Counted from the first letter of the stretch, positions 12,938 to 21,394 are shown. The stretch is 64,000 nucleotides of DNA from Sphingopyxis sp. YF1 (GCF_022701295.1 NZ_CP033204.1:2046001-2110000); one strand, 5' to 3'. The notes: generated by a model from the letters alone, not told the origin. Numbers and translations: made by a program.

Positions 12938-14280
12938 TTCATCAGCACCAGTTCCTCGGCCATGCTCGGGTGCAGTGCGACCGTGGCGTCGAAGTCGGCC
13001 TTGGTCAGCCCCGCCTTCACGGCGATCGCCGCAGCCTGGAGGATTTCGGGTGCGTCGGGACCGATCATGTGCAGTCCGACGACCTGATCGGTCGCGGCAT
13101 TGACGATCATCTTGTACAGCGCACGCTCGTTGCGGCCCGCAAGGACATTCTTCATCGCACGGAAATCGCTGGTGTAGGTACGGATCGACCCCAGCTTGTT
13201 GCGCGCCTGTGCCTCGGTCATCCCGACCGCGCCGATCGGCGGATGGCAGAACACCGCGCTGGGCACATTGGCATAATCGACGACCGTCGGCTTGCCCCCG
13301 AACACAGAATCCGCAAAGGCCTGCCCTTCGCGGATCGCCACCGGGGTCAGCTGGATGCGGTTGGTGACGTCGCCGACCGCATAGATGCTCGACACCGACG
13401 ACTGGTTCGTCTCATCGACCTTGATCGCCTGATGATCGTCGAGTTCGACCCCCGCCGCCTCGAGGCCGAGGCCGCGGGTATTGGGGGTTCGCCCGGTGGC
13501 GATCAGCACCGCATCCGCGACGATCGGCTCGCAATTGTCGAGCGTGACGGTGAGCGACCCGTCGTCGTTCTTCGCGATCGAGCGGAACGGCGCATTGAAC
13601 TTGAAATCGATCCCCTTGGTCATCGAGATCTGCAGCAGCCGGTCGCGGATCTGCTCGTCATAGCCGCGCAAAATCGTGTCGCCGCGGTTGACGATCGTCA
13701 CCTTGCTGCCGAATTCGTTGAAGATGCCGGCGAATTCATTGGCGATATAGCCGCCGCCCGCGATCACGATCCGCTTCGGCAGCGTCTCGAGATGGAAGAC
13801 CTCGTTCGACGTGATCGCATGCTCGCTTCCCGGGAATTCGGGGACGAAGGGCCAGCCGCCCGTTGCGATCAATATGCGTTCGGCGGTCAATTCCTGCCCG
13901 TCGGCGAGCCGGACCTTCTGCGGCCCGACCAGCGTCGCGCGCGACCGGAATACGGTGACCTTGTGGTTGTCGAGCGTCTGGCCGTAAAGGCCTTCGAGCC
14001 GGTCGACCTCGGCAAGGACATTGTCGCGCAGCACGTCCCAGTCGAACTTGCAGTCGGGCACGTCCCAGCCGAACTTGCGCGCGTCCTTCAAATCCTCGGC
14101 GAAATGCGCGCCGTAAACGAGCAGCTTCTTGGGAACGCAGCCGCGGATGACGCAAGTGCCGCCGACGCGATGTTCCTCGGCAACGGCGACGCGAGCGCCG
14201 TGCGACGCCGCGATACGGCTGGCGCGCACGCCCCCCGACCCCGCGCCGATGACGAAGAGATCATAGTCGAACTGGCTCAT
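12934..14280 (-). CDS. gor: glutathione-disulfide reductase
   Basis: FAD-dependent disulfide reductase that regenerates glutathione with NADPH. The 448-residue chain has the FAD motif GAGSGGVRASRIAA near residues 12-25, the redox pair CVIRGC (Cys43, Cys48), an NADPH-binding GGGYIANEFAG, the second FAD motif AVGDVTNRIQLTP and the C-terminal HPSMAEE with the catalytic His-Glu. CVIRGCVPKK is typical of glutathione reductase rather than lipoamide dehydrogenase. It is followed by the HHH protein with a 4-base overlap. Confidence 0.95.
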   Translation of the reverse strand: MSQFDYDLFVIGAGSGGVRASRIAASHGARVAVAEEHRVGGTCVIRGCVPKKLLVYGAHFAEDLKDARKFGWDVPDCKFDWDVLRDNVLAEVDRLEGLYGQTLDNHKVTVFRSRATLVGPQKVRLADGQELTAERILIATGGWPFVPEFPGSEHAITSNEVFHLETLPKRIVIAGGGYIANEFAGIFNEFGSKVTIVNRGDTILRGYDEQIRDRLLQISMTKGIDFKFNAPFRSIAKNDDGSLTVTLDNCEPIVADAVLIATGRTPNTRGLGLEAAGVELDDHQAIKVDETNQSSVSSIYAVGDVTNRIQLTPVAIREGQAFADSVFGGKPTVVDYANVPSAVFCHPPIGAVGMTEAQARNKLGSIRTYTSDFRAMKNVLAGRNERALYKMIVNAATDQVVGLHMIGPDAPEILQAAAIAVKAGLTKADFDATVALHPSMAEELVLMK

Positions 14281-14393
14281 GAAAACGGACCCCTGTGGAT
14301 GATGGACTGCGACGGGCAGTCGGCGCCTATGTGGTTACGCCCGCCCGGCTTGCCAATCTCTTTTTCGGACCGTCCCGGTGAGCATGGGCACGA

Positions 14394-15302
14394 TCAGGCC
14401 GCGACGGCCTGCCAGGCGGTGCCGCGCAGTCGTTCGGCATCGTGCGATGGCGGCAGGCCGAAGGCGCGGCGATACTCGCGGCTGAACTGCGACGCGCTCT
14501 CATAGCCCACCGCATAGGCGGCGCGGCTCGCTTCGGCTCCACCCGCGAGCAGGCGCCGCGCCGCATGCAGCCGCAACAGCTTTTGATACTGGAGCGGGCT
14601 CATCGCGGTCGCGGCCTTGAAGTGACGATGAAAGGAGGCGACGCTCATCCCCGCAATCTCGGCGAGCGCAGCGGTCCGTAGCGCCTCTTCGTAATGGCTG
14701 CGCATCCATTCGATCGCGCGACGTATCTGCGCGGTGCGGCTGTCGCTCTGCGCAATCTCGCGAAGCTGACCGCCGAGCGGTCCCTGCAGCAGGCGATAGA
14801 GGATTTCGCGCTCGCGCAGCGGCGCCAGCATCGCGACATCGTCGGGACGATCGAGCAAGGCGAGCAGCCCCGCCCAGGCTTCGACGAGATCGGGTGTCAC
14901 CGCGCTCACCGCAAAGCCCGGCCCATCCATGCTGTCGGTGCCGGCGCCGATCATCTCTGCCGGCATCGTCGCGATCAGATCGGCAATGACCGCGCGGTCG
15001 AGCGTCAGCGCCGCCGCGACATAGGGCCGCTCGATGCTCGCTTCGACGACATGGCTGACCGCAGGCAGGTCGAGCGAGGCGACGAAATAGCTTGCGCTGT
15101 CGTATCGAAGCAGCTGGTCCCCGATCACCACCTGTTTCGTTCCCTGCAGGATCAGGCAGGTCACGGGTTCGTAGATGCTGACGATGCCGCTGCTGGGCGC
15201 GGTGAGCGTCGCGAGCGCAACCCGAGGAATGACCGTCTCGTCATATGGCGAATTCGCGTGGCGCATCGCCTGTCGTCGTATCGGTTCAAGACCATCCTGC
15301 AT
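14394..15302 (-). CDS. AraC-family transcriptional regulator
   Basis: A 302-residue regulator with an N-terminal AraC_N-type cupin domain (EPVTCLILQGTKQVVIGD) and a C-terminal double helix-turn-helix (AEIAGMSVASFHRHFKAATAMSP and AYAVGYESASQFSREYRRAFG). ATG 15302 is preceded by GAGG at good spacing; the upstream ATG at 15353 has no ribosome-binding site. The gene is divergent from an SDR oxidoreductase, the usual arrangement for a local regulator and its target (inference). Confidence 0.88.
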   Translation of the reverse strand: MQDGLEPIRRQAMRHANSPYDETVIPRVALATLTAPSSGIVSIYEPVTCLILQGTKQVVIGDQLLRYDSASYFVASLDLPAVSHVVEASIERPYVAAALTLDRAVIADLIATMPAEMIGAGTDSMDGPGFAVSAVTPDLVEAWAGLLALLDRPDDVAMLAPLREREILYRLLQGPLGGQLREIAQSDSRTAQIRRAIEWMRSHYEEALRTAALAEIAGMSVASFHRHFKAATAMSPLQYQKLLRLHAARRLLAGGAEASRAAYAVGYESASQFSREYRRAFGLPPSHDAERLRGTAWQAVAA

Positions 15303-15477
15303 GGATCCCACCTCGTCCGCGACGCCTCCATCCGCAAGAGCGCTCCACGACATTTAGCGCGTTTTGCGAGGATCAGGCAAGCGATCGCCACGATCGGGCA
15401 CCGTCTTTGCCGCCGCCGGCGCTATTTGCGGCAAGGACGGGACATCCCCGCCCCCGTCAACTCCAAGGAGCCTTTGC

Positions 15478-16440
15478 ATGACCCTGTTCAATGCCAAATC
15501 GACCACCGACGACGTACTTGCCGGCGTCGACCTCTCCGGCAAACGCATCCTCGTCACCGGCGTGTCGGCCGGCCTCGGTGTCGAGACCGCACGCGCGCTC
15601 GCCGCGCGTGGCGCCGATGTCGTCGGCGCCGCACGCGATCTCGCCAAGGCGCGGCGGGCGACCGACGCCGTCCGTGCCGCCGCCGATGCCAGCGGTGGCA
15701 GCTTCGACCTGATCGCGCTCGACCTCGCCTCGCTTGCCAGCGTCCGCGCCGCCGCCGATGCGCTTCATGCCGACGGCCGCATGTTCGACATCGTCATCGC
15801 CAACGCCGGGGTGATGGCGACCCCGCAGGGGCGCACCGCCGACGGCTTCGAGACCCAGTTCGGCACCAACCACCTCGGCCATTTCACCTTCATCAACCGC
15901 ATCGCATCGCTGATCAACGCGGGCGGGCGGCTCGTGAACCTCGCGTCGGCAGGGCATCGCTTTGCCGATGTCGATCTGGGTGATCCGAACTTCGACGCCG
16001 CGCCCTATGATCCGTGGATCGCTTACGGCCGGTCGAAGACCGCCAACATCCTGTTCGCGGTCGAATTCGACCGGCGGCACCGGGACAGGGGCGTTCGCGC
16101 GGTCGCGGTGCATCCGGGCGGCATCGCCACCGAGCTCGGCCGCCACCTGTCCGACGAGGACATGGAAGCCCTCGTCGCGCAGCTCAACGCCACCGCCGCC
16201 GCGACAGGCGCGCCCGCGTTCGAGTACAAATCGATCCCGCAGGGTGCCGCAACCTCGGTCTGGGCGGCGGCGGTTGCCGATGCCGAGGCGGTCGGCGGGC
16301 GCTATTGCGAGGATTGCCGCGTCGGTGCGATCGTCGAAGGCGACGGTATCCGCGATGGCGTGCGTTCCTATGCCCTCGACGTCGCGCGTGCGCAGGCGCT
16401 CTGGACAAAGAGCGAGGAACTGGTCGGCGAACGCTTCTGA
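15478..16440 (+). CDS. SDR family oxidoreductase
   Basis: A 320-residue short-chain dehydrogenase of the retinol-dehydrogenase/protochlorophyllide-reductase-like type. The cofactor motif TGVSAGLGVETA is near residues 27-38, NAGVMATP follows, and the catalytic Tyr and Lys are in AYGRSKTAN. AAGGAG lies 7 bases before ATG 15478. It is divergent from an AraC regulator and is probably induced through it; the substrate is unknown. Confidence 0.87.
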   Translation: MTLFNAKSTTDDVLAGVDLSGKRILVTGVSAGLGVETARALAARGADVVGAARDLAKARRATDAVRAAADASGGSFDLIALDLASLASVRAAADALHADGRMFDIVIANAGVMATPQGRTADGFETQFGTNHLGHFTFINRIASLINAGGRLVNLASAGHRFADVDLGDPNFDAAPYDPWIAYGRSKTANILFAVEFDRRHRDRGVRAVAVHPGGIATELGRHLSDEDMEALVAQLNATAAATGAPAFEYKSIPQGAATSVWAAAVADAEAVGGRYCEDCRVGAIVEGDGIRDGVRSYALDVARAQALWTKSEELVGERF

Positions 16441-16484
16441 CCGGTCGGGTCGCGGAGGCGTGCCGTCACGCGTCCGCGACCGGA

Positions 16485-16868
16485 CTAGCGCGCCGCGTTG
16501 AGATCGGCCGCCGCACCGACGAGCGCCCTGAAGGCCGCCGGATCGACCGCTTCCCCCTCCGCGATATCGATCGCGCGGCGCACGTTGCCGTCGAGGCTCG
16601 CATTGAACAGCCTGGCCGGATCGTCGAGCGCAGCGCCCCTGGCAAAGGTCAGCTTGACCTTGTCCTTATATGTTTCGCCGGTGCAGATGATCCCGTCCTT
16701 GTACCAGGTCGGAACCCCGCGCCATTTCCATTCCTCGACGACGCCCGGGATCGCCTCCCTGATCAGCAAGCGCATCCGTGCCAGCGTTTCGCCGCGCCAG
16801 TCGCCGAGTTCGGCGATGCGCTGGTCGATCAGTTCCGACGGGCTCTTGCCGCTTTCATTCCTCGCCAT
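16485..16868 (-). CDS. DUF1801 domain protein
   Basis: A 127-residue cytosolic protein with the DUF1801 (YdhG/YjbR-like fold) pattern: a helical start with LIDQRIAELGDWRGETLARMR, then EWKWRGVPTW, followed by KVKLTFARGAAL and a helical end. The start is ATG 16868; the longer frame to 17102 is a shadow of the next gene. Two DUF1801 genes lie in tandem here. The family's biochemical role is poorly known. Confidence 0.82.
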   Translation of the reverse strand: MARNESGKSPSELIDQRIAELGDWRGETLARMRLLIREAIPGVVEEWKWRGVPTWYKDGIICTGETYKDKVKLTFARGAALDDPARLFNASLDGNVRRAIDIAEGEAVDPAAFRALVGAAADLNAAR

Positions 16869-16881
16869 GTCATCCCTCCCG

Positions 16882-17301
16882 TCAGGGTTTCCACCCCGGT
16901 ATTGCCGCGGCCTGACGGATCCAGTCGGCGAGTTGCGCCTCGTCGACCAGCTCATCCTCCACGATATGCAGGTAGCGCGTGTCGGGATCCTTCGACCCCA
17001 CGGGCGGCAGCGGGTCGAGCCGTGCGCCGCGAAGGAAAGTGATTTTGATATATTTGGTGAAGCAGTGATAGCTGAGGAACCAGCCCTGCCCCGGCAGTCC
17101 ATAAAAGGGCGAGTTCCAGCGCACCGCCTTCTCGACCCCCGGCACCGTTCGCTGGATCAGCGCGTCGAGCGCCTTGCCCGCCGCGCTCTTCCAACCCGGC
17201 ATCGCCGCGATATAGGCCTGCACCGGGGCGTCGCCGTCGCCCTTGGCAATCTGCGGATTACCGCCCGAGAGCAGCACCACCTCGCCCTTTGCGCCCGCCA
17301 T
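16882..17301 (-). CDS. DUF1801 domain protein
   Basis: A 139-residue second DUF1801 protein with ALDALIQRTVPGVEKAVRW, FLSYHCFTKYIKITFLRGA and a C-terminal helix (VDEAQLADWIRQA). The start at ATG 17301 shares one base with the stop of the upstream membrane-protein gene (TGATG), which fixes the start. It is paralogous to the next gene in domain order, although direct sequence identity looks low. Confidence 0.82.
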   Translation of the reverse strand: MAGAKGEVVLLSGGNPQIAKGDGDAPVQAYIAAMPGWKSAAGKALDALIQRTVPGVEKAVRWNSPFYGLPGQGWFLSYHCFTKYIKITFLRGARLDPLPPVGSKDPDTRYLHIVEDELVDEAQLADWIRQAAAIPGWKP

Positions 17302-17522
17302 CAGCCGACCTCCGCACCGCGCCGCGCCCGGACGAAATAGGGCAAGGCGAAAAGATAAAGCCCGCTCGCCAGCAGCAGGAACAGCGGCGGCAGCGGCAGG
17401 TAAAACGCCCATTCGGCAAGCTCTCTACCGAGCCCGAGCGCCACGAAAATCCCCGCAACCACGATGGTGAACAACATCGACACCCAGCGGTGCGCCTGCC
17501 TGATCCAGACGTTCCAGCGCAT
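17301..17522 (-). CDS. small two-helix membrane protein
   Basis: A 73-residue protein with an amphipathic start (MRWNVWIRQAHRW) and two membrane segments (about residues 14-30 and 43-62). AAGGAG precedes ATG 17522. The N-terminus resembles the start of PepSY-type membrane proteins, but no PepSY domain follows. It is coupled to the DUF1801 gene by a 1-base overlap. Confidence 0.75.
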   Translation of the reverse strand: MRWNVWIRQAHRWVSMLFTIVVAGIFVALGLGRELAEWAFYLPLPPLFLLLASGLYLFALPYFVRARRGAEVG

Positions 17523-17546
17523 GCAATTCTCCTTTCGCGGTCCTCG

Positions 17547-17957
17547 TCAATCGCCCGTCGCCAGCAACGCCTCGAGCCGGTTCAGGAAACGCGGCCAGCC
17601 CGCCCTGGCGCCATGATAGGCGAGCGCCTGTTCGGGCCGGAATCCGACCTGTTCCATGCGCAGATGCGTGCCCCCCGCCGTGGGCGTCAGCGTCCAGGTG
17701 ACGACGCTCTCCAGCCCTTTGCCGGTCCAGCTGTACGACAGCTTGCGCTCGGGCTCGACCGCAACCACTTCGCAATCGACGGCACCCCAGTCGGCTTCAA
17801 AGCTGAAACGATGCCCCGGCATCGCCGCGACATCGCCCGCCATCAGCCATTCGGCAACGAGGTGCGGCTGGGTCAGTGCGCGCCACAACTTCGCCGGCGG
17901 GTGCGCGAATTCGCGCTCGACGATCACCATACGCGTTTCGGCAGCGGAAGGGTTCAT
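17547..17957 (-). CDS. SRPBCC/AHSA1-family protein
   Basis: A 136-residue protein with the activator-of-Hsp90-homologue (START-like, SRPBCC) fold: REFAHPPAKLWRALTQPHLVAEW at the start, SYSWTGKG in the middle and a C-terminal amphipathic helix. It starts at ATG 17957, overlapping the ArsR-type regulator stop by 4 bases. AHSA1-ArsR operons are common in bacteria; the ligand is unknown. Confidence 0.85.
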   Translation of the reverse strand: MNPSAAETRMVIVEREFAHPPAKLWRALTQPHLVAEWLMAGDVAAMPGHRFSFEADWGAVDCEVVAVEPERKLSYSWTGKGLESVVTWTLTPTAGGTHLRMEQVGFRPEQALAYHGARAGWPRFLNRLEALLATGD

Positions 17958-18292
17958 TGATCCATCCTCTTCAGCAGATCGTCGAGTCCGTCGAAACGAT
18001 GCTCCCAGAAACTCTCCATATCGCGCGTCCAGTCGGCGAGCGGCGCCAGCGCCCCGCGCGGGACGCGGTAGTGCGTCTGACGCCCTTGGGGCCGGTCGAG
18101 AACGAGCCCCGCTGCCTTCAGTACAGCGAGATGCTTCGACACCGCGGGCTGCGACACGCCTGCGCGCTGCGTCAGCGCGCCGACGGTTTGCTCGCCGTCG
18201 CGGCACAACCGCTCGAAGATCGCGCGCCGCGTCGGATCGGCAAGCGTGCGGAAAAGCAAATCACGGGCATCGATCATAAACTCATAACTCAT
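17954..18292 (-). CDS. ArsR-family transcriptional regulator
   Basis: A 112-residue winged-helix repressor (ADPTRRAIFERL, then GVSQPAVSKHLAVLKAAGLV). It lacks the ELCVCDL metal site of arsenic sensors, so it is of the AHSA1-associated type. Two starts are possible, ATG 18292 and ATG 18277. The inverted repeats at 18283-18325 overlap the 5' end, which suggests autoregulation. It is co-translated with the SRPBCC gene. Confidence 0.87.
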   Translation of the reverse strand: MSYEFMIDARDLLFRTLADPTRRAIFERLCRDGEQTVGALTQRAGVSQPAVSKHLAVLKAAGLVLDRPQGRQTHYRVPRGALAPLADWTRDMESFWEHRFDGLDDLLKRMDQ

Positions 18293-18325
18293 TGGCTATG
18301 AATTTTTCATAACCGCAGAGTTATG
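18283..18325. promoter_or_regulatory. nested inverted repeats at the ArsR gene start, likely operator
   Basis: Outer arms CATAACTC (18283-18290) and GAGTTATG (18318-18325) are perfect inverses. Inside them, GGCTATGAA (18294-18302) and TTCATAACC (18306-18314) match at 8 of 9 positions. The AT-rich block covers the presumed promoter and first codons of the ArsR gene, as expected for autorepression. Confidence 0.65.
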
Positions 18326-18329
18326 ATTG

Positions 18330-19004
18330 TCAACCGCCCGCGTCGGCGATCAGGCCTTGCACGATCAGATCGGCCGCCGCCATGGCATGGTCGAGCGGGT
18401 TCGCCCCGGTCGGACGAGGCCCGGCTCCGGTCGCCTCGACGAGCGGTCGCAGCGCGATCAGCGCCCCCGCGCCGTGCGCGAGCAGCGTGAAAGGGACCGC
18501 TACGGGAACCGCGCGGAACACGCCCGCCTTTTGCCCTTCGACGAGCAGACTCTGGATCGGCCAGACGCGGCCGCGAAAAAAACTGTTGGCGATGAAGGTC
18601 AACCGGTCGCCCGCCCGCGCGCCTTCGACGTTCATCAACTGGATGATCGCCGGAACCTCGGCCAGCCCGACGACGAAGCTGCGGCACGCGGCGCGCATGC
18701 GCTCGACGATATCGCCGTCGCCGCCCGGGTCCCCGGGCAATCCCGACATATGGGCATGGAGCAGATCCATTCCGTGACGGACCGCGGCCTCCCACAGGGC
18801 ACGTTTCGACCCGAATTTCGCGCCGAGAAGCCCGTGACTGATCCCGAGCGTGCGCGCGAGCTCGCGCACCGACGTCCCCTCGAAGCCATGTTCGGCAAAG
18901 GCCGAAAGCGCCGCGTGCAGGCACGCCGCCTCGTCGACCGCCATGTCCCCGGCGCTCGCCGGGCGGCCGCGGCGCCGGCCGCTGTGCTGAATATCCTCGT
19001 CCAT
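18330..19004 (-). CDS. TetR-family transcriptional regulator
   Basis: A regulator of about 224 residues with an N-terminal helix-turn-helix (TSVRELARTLGISHGLLGAKFGSK) and a TetR ligand domain. An in-frame ATG at 19055 would add 17 residues, but it has no ribosome-binding site and lies inside the palindrome at 19047-19064. ATG 19004 with GGGA upstream is preferred; ATG 19016 is also possible. It is divergent from a flavin monooxygenase gene that it probably controls. Confidence 0.82.
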   Translation of the reverse strand: MDEDIQHSGRRRGRPASAGDMAVDEAACLHAALSAFAEHGFEGTSVRELARTLGISHGLLGAKFGSKRALWEAAVRHGMDLLHAHMSGLPGDPGGDGDIVERMRAACRSFVVGLAEVPAIIQLMNVEGARAGDRLTFIANSFFRGRVWPIQSLLVEGQKAGVFRAVPVAVPFTLLAHGAGALIALRPLVEATGAGPRPTGANPLDHAMAAADLIVQGLIADAGG

Positions 19005-19046
19005 GCTCTGTCCCATAGCATCGGAAACCGTCGCTCGTGAAATTTT

Positions 19047-19064
19047 AATAGACATGTGACTATT
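19047..19064. promoter_or_regulatory. imperfect palindrome between TetR gene and flavin monooxygenase
   Basis: AATAGACATGTGACTATT matches its own complement at 14 of 18 positions, with outer arms AATAG and CTATT. It lies in the divergent intergenic region, 40 bases before the monooxygenase start, and is a plausible TetR operator. Confidence 0.5.
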
Positions 19065-19103
19065 TAATACTTAGCCCCCTAACCAACCAGAGGGAGATTC
19101 GCG

Positions 19104-20255
19104 ATGCCAACCACCAACGAACAGCTGATCGAACGTGCCCGCGCGCTCGCCCCGATCATCGCCGAACGCGCGCGCGACGCCGAAAAGCTGCGCAAGCCGC
19201 ACGACGAAACGATCGCGGCGCTGGTCGGGGCGGAAATTCTCCAGATGCTCGTCCCGGCGCAGTGGGGAGCGCCCGAATCCGACCTGCCCACGATGTTCGC
19301 GGTGGTCGAAGAGATCGCCGCCGCGTGCGTTTCGACCGGCTGGATCGCGTCCTTCTACATCAACCACAATGTCTATGCCGCGAAGTTCAGCGCCCGGCTC
19401 CAGCAGGAGATTTTCGGGGCGCGCGGGTTCACGCTGATGCCGGGCGCCAATGCCCCGACGATGAAGGCGGTGCACGCCGAAGGCGGCTGGCGCGTCAGCG
19501 GCCGCGCCTCGTGGGGATCGGGGGTGATGCACGCCGACTGGGTCTATGTCAGCGGGCTGACCGAAGAGGGGCCGCGCGCCTTTGCCCTGCCCGTCGCCGA
19601 CGTCCGCGTCGAGGATGTGTGGCACATGACCGGAATGGCCGGCACCGGCAGCAACGACATCGTCATCGACGATGCCTTCGTCCCCGACTATCGCGTCACC
19701 AACGGCGCCGAATTCCGCGCCGGACCGACGGCGGGGTCGGCGCAATATGCCAATCCGCTCTATTCGATGCCGCAACTGCCGCTCGCCTATTGCACCGTCG
19801 TCGGCGTGCTGTCGGGCGGCCTCGCGGGCATGATGCGCGCCTATCGCGAGATCGTCGCCAAACGGGTGCGCAATTTCAGCGGCTCGGTCGTCAAGGACCA
19901 GCAGCACGCGCATGTCGCGCTCGGCGACCTCGAACTGCGCACGATGATCGCGCACGATCTGGCGCGCGGGCTGATCGCAAAGGTCGACGCGATTCTCCAC
20001 GAGCGGCCTTTCACGCTCGACGACCGCATCGCGCTCAAGGGGCATCTCGCTTTCGTCTCGCAGCATGTCCGCGACAGCGCCAATGCAATCATGGCGGCGG
20101 CGGGCGCGTCGAGCTTCCATGTCGACCAGCCGCTGCAACGCTTCTGGCGCGACCTCAACACCGTCTGCTCGCACGCCTTCTGGGACTGGGACACCACGCG
20201 CGAACTCGTCGGGCGCCAGCAGCTCGGCCTCGAACTCAATCATCCGCTCGCCTGA
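19104..20255 (+). CDS. acyl-CoA-dehydrogenase-fold flavin-dependent monooxygenase
   Basis: A 383-residue protein of the group D flavin monooxygenase type (HsaA/HpaH-like) within the acyl-CoA dehydrogenase superfamily. Features are RKPHDETIAALVGAEI at the start, STGWIASFYINH, GRASWGSGVMHADWV, GTGSNDIVIDDAFVP and the C-terminal QRFWRDLNTVCSHAFWDW. Such enzymes usually hydroxylate aromatic or steroid substrates with reduced flavin from a separate reductase, which is not seen here. GAGGGAG precedes ATG 19104. The substrate is unknown. Confidence 0.83.
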   Translation: MPTTNEQLIERARALAPIIAERARDAEKLRKPHDETIAALVGAEILQMLVPAQWGAPESDLPTMFAVVEEIAAACVSTGWIASFYINHNVYAAKFSARLQQEIFGARGFTLMPGANAPTMKAVHAEGGWRVSGRASWGSGVMHADWVYVSGLTEEGPRAFALPVADVRVEDVWHMTGMAGTGSNDIVIDDAFVPDYRVTNGAEFRAGPTAGSAQYANPLYSMPQLPLAYCTVVGVLSGGLAGMMRAYREIVAKRVRNFSGSVVKDQQHAHVALGDLELRTMIAHDLARGLIAKVDAILHERPFTLDDRIALKGHLAFVSQHVRDSANAIMAAAGASSFHVDQPLQRFWRDLNTVCSHAFWDWDTTRELVGRQQLGLELNHPLA

Positions 20256-20805
20256 CGATGGAGACCGACGCGTTTCGCCATTCGGCAGCGCGAACAGCAG
20301 GAGCAGCAGGAGCAGCAGGAGCAGCGCGATGCAGCCGCGCGGTCTGTGAGCGTCAACGGGCACGACGAAGATCCGCGCGCGACCGACTGGGACGCGCTGT
20401 CGAAAGGCATAGCCGACACGATGCCGGCGGCGATCAGGGACGCCTCGCTTGGCGGCCTCGCTTCACTGCTGCCCACAAGGACCCGGGAGGTGGCCGCGGT
20501 GGCAGTGTCTTCCACCCGCTGCCGAAAGACAAGACCGACATGATCGGGCGGCTGAGAGAGATCGGGCTCGGCCTGACTGGAATGCAGGCGATATCGGTGC
20601 GTGAGCGGCAACGCCGCGCTGAGACCAGCAGGATGATTTACGCGGCGCGTGTCGCGGGGCGCTGGCCTGCAACGGCGGCCGCCACACTCTGGTAGAGTCC
20701 GATGAGGGATTGGCCGAACCGGCGGTTCAGACTCCCCTCGATGCGTTGTCCAGAGTGGTAATCGGCCCTCAGCGATCACGCGAAAATTGCTAGGCAGCGG
20801 GGCAT
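20256..20805. other. 550-base stretch without a convincing gene
   Basis: Only short open frames with no family resemblance and no good ribosome-binding site are present (for example GTG 20346 to 20543, 65 residues). A 9-base tandem repeat lies near its left end. Frame-to-frame continuity is broken, so it may be decayed coding sequence beside the integrase/helicase scar. Confidence 0.5.
20295..20324. repeat. short tandem repeat, 9-base unit
   Basis: Slightly more than three exact copies of cagcaggag in a row. The unit length is a multiple of three. The repeat is a candidate site for length variation but lies outside any confident gene. Confidence 0.8.
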
Positions 20806-21058
20806 TTAAAGGTCGAGCGGCCCCGTCATTCGCGGAACGCCATCGCCCAGCAATTGCTCAAGCCAGCGGGATACCTCCACCGCGCTCCCTGCAACTCGTG
20901 AAAAATGCCCGCTGTTCGGCCCGGGTGAAGGCAACGAAGAACGAACTCAGTTCTTCGTCCTTGCCGGGCTTGAGACTCCAGAGGCCGCCCGAATCACTCA
21001 TTTTGTATTGCTTGTCGCGGCCTTTCGCCGCCTTGATCGCTACTGCTGTCAGTCCCAT
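20806..21058 (-). pseudogene. chimeric relic: integrase 5' fragment joined to UvrD-like helicase 3' fragment
   Basis: From ATG 21058, the first 29 residues or so (LTAVAIKAAKGRDKQYKMSD, then GGLW) match the Arm-binding N-terminus of P4-type tyrosine integrases. The frame then changes character to SSFFVAFTRAEQRAFFTSC, which resembles motif VI near the end of UvrD/Rep-type helicases. That frame stops at 20858. In the next frame the helicase-like tail continues (VEVSRWLEQLLGDGVPR) to a TAA at 20806, so a single-base frameshift is also present. Neither piece is complete. It lies about 160 bases from the 3' end of tRNA-Gly, a usual integration site. Family calls are from motif memory. Confidence 0.7.
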
Positions 21059-21220
21059 GGGGGTATCTCTCCATCACCGCTCGGGAGATACCCTCAAATA
21101 TACCCGCAAATTTTCCGGGTGCGTCGGGATACGCCCACATCAGCAGGGACGATTATAGCAGAAAAAACGGGAGAAATCAGACGATTTCTGGACGTTGCCG
21201 GACGTTCTCGGAAGGGCCTC

Positions 21221-21294
21221 TGGAGCGGGTAGCGGGAATCGAACCCGCCTAGCTAGCTTGGAAGGCTAGAGCATTACCACTATGCTATACCCGC
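21221..21294 (-). tRNA. tRNA-Gly (TCC anticodon)
   Basis: A 74-base cloverleaf on the minus strand, with acceptor GCGGGTA pairing with TACCCGC, the T arm GCGGGTTCGATTCCCGC, and anticodon stem CTAGC/GCTAG around loop CTTCCAA (anticodon TCC). The 3' CCA is encoded. The integrase relic lies just downstream of its 3' end. Confidence 0.96.
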
Positions 21295-21363
21295 GTCTCC
21301 AAGGCTGGCGGCGCTTGCCATTTTGCCCGGCCGCCGTCAAGCGTCCCGCGACGGGCCCATTGA

Positions 21364-21378
21364 GAACATTTGGGAAAC
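21364..21378. promoter_or_regulatory. near-match alphaproteobacterial SOS (LexA) box before dinB
   Basis: GAAC, seven bases, then AAAC at 21364-21378 matches the alphaproteobacterial LexA consensus GAAC-N7-GAAC (GTTC-N7-GTTC on the other strand) at 7 of 8 fixed positions. It ends 16 bases before the GTG start of dinB, a sensible place for repression of a translesion polymerase. Confidence 0.55.
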
Positions 21379-21394
21379 GCGGTAGATTGCCGCC

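Noticed and set aside
20295..20324. Coding repeat domain
   Set aside because: The tandem repeat is not in a convincing gene and has only about three units.
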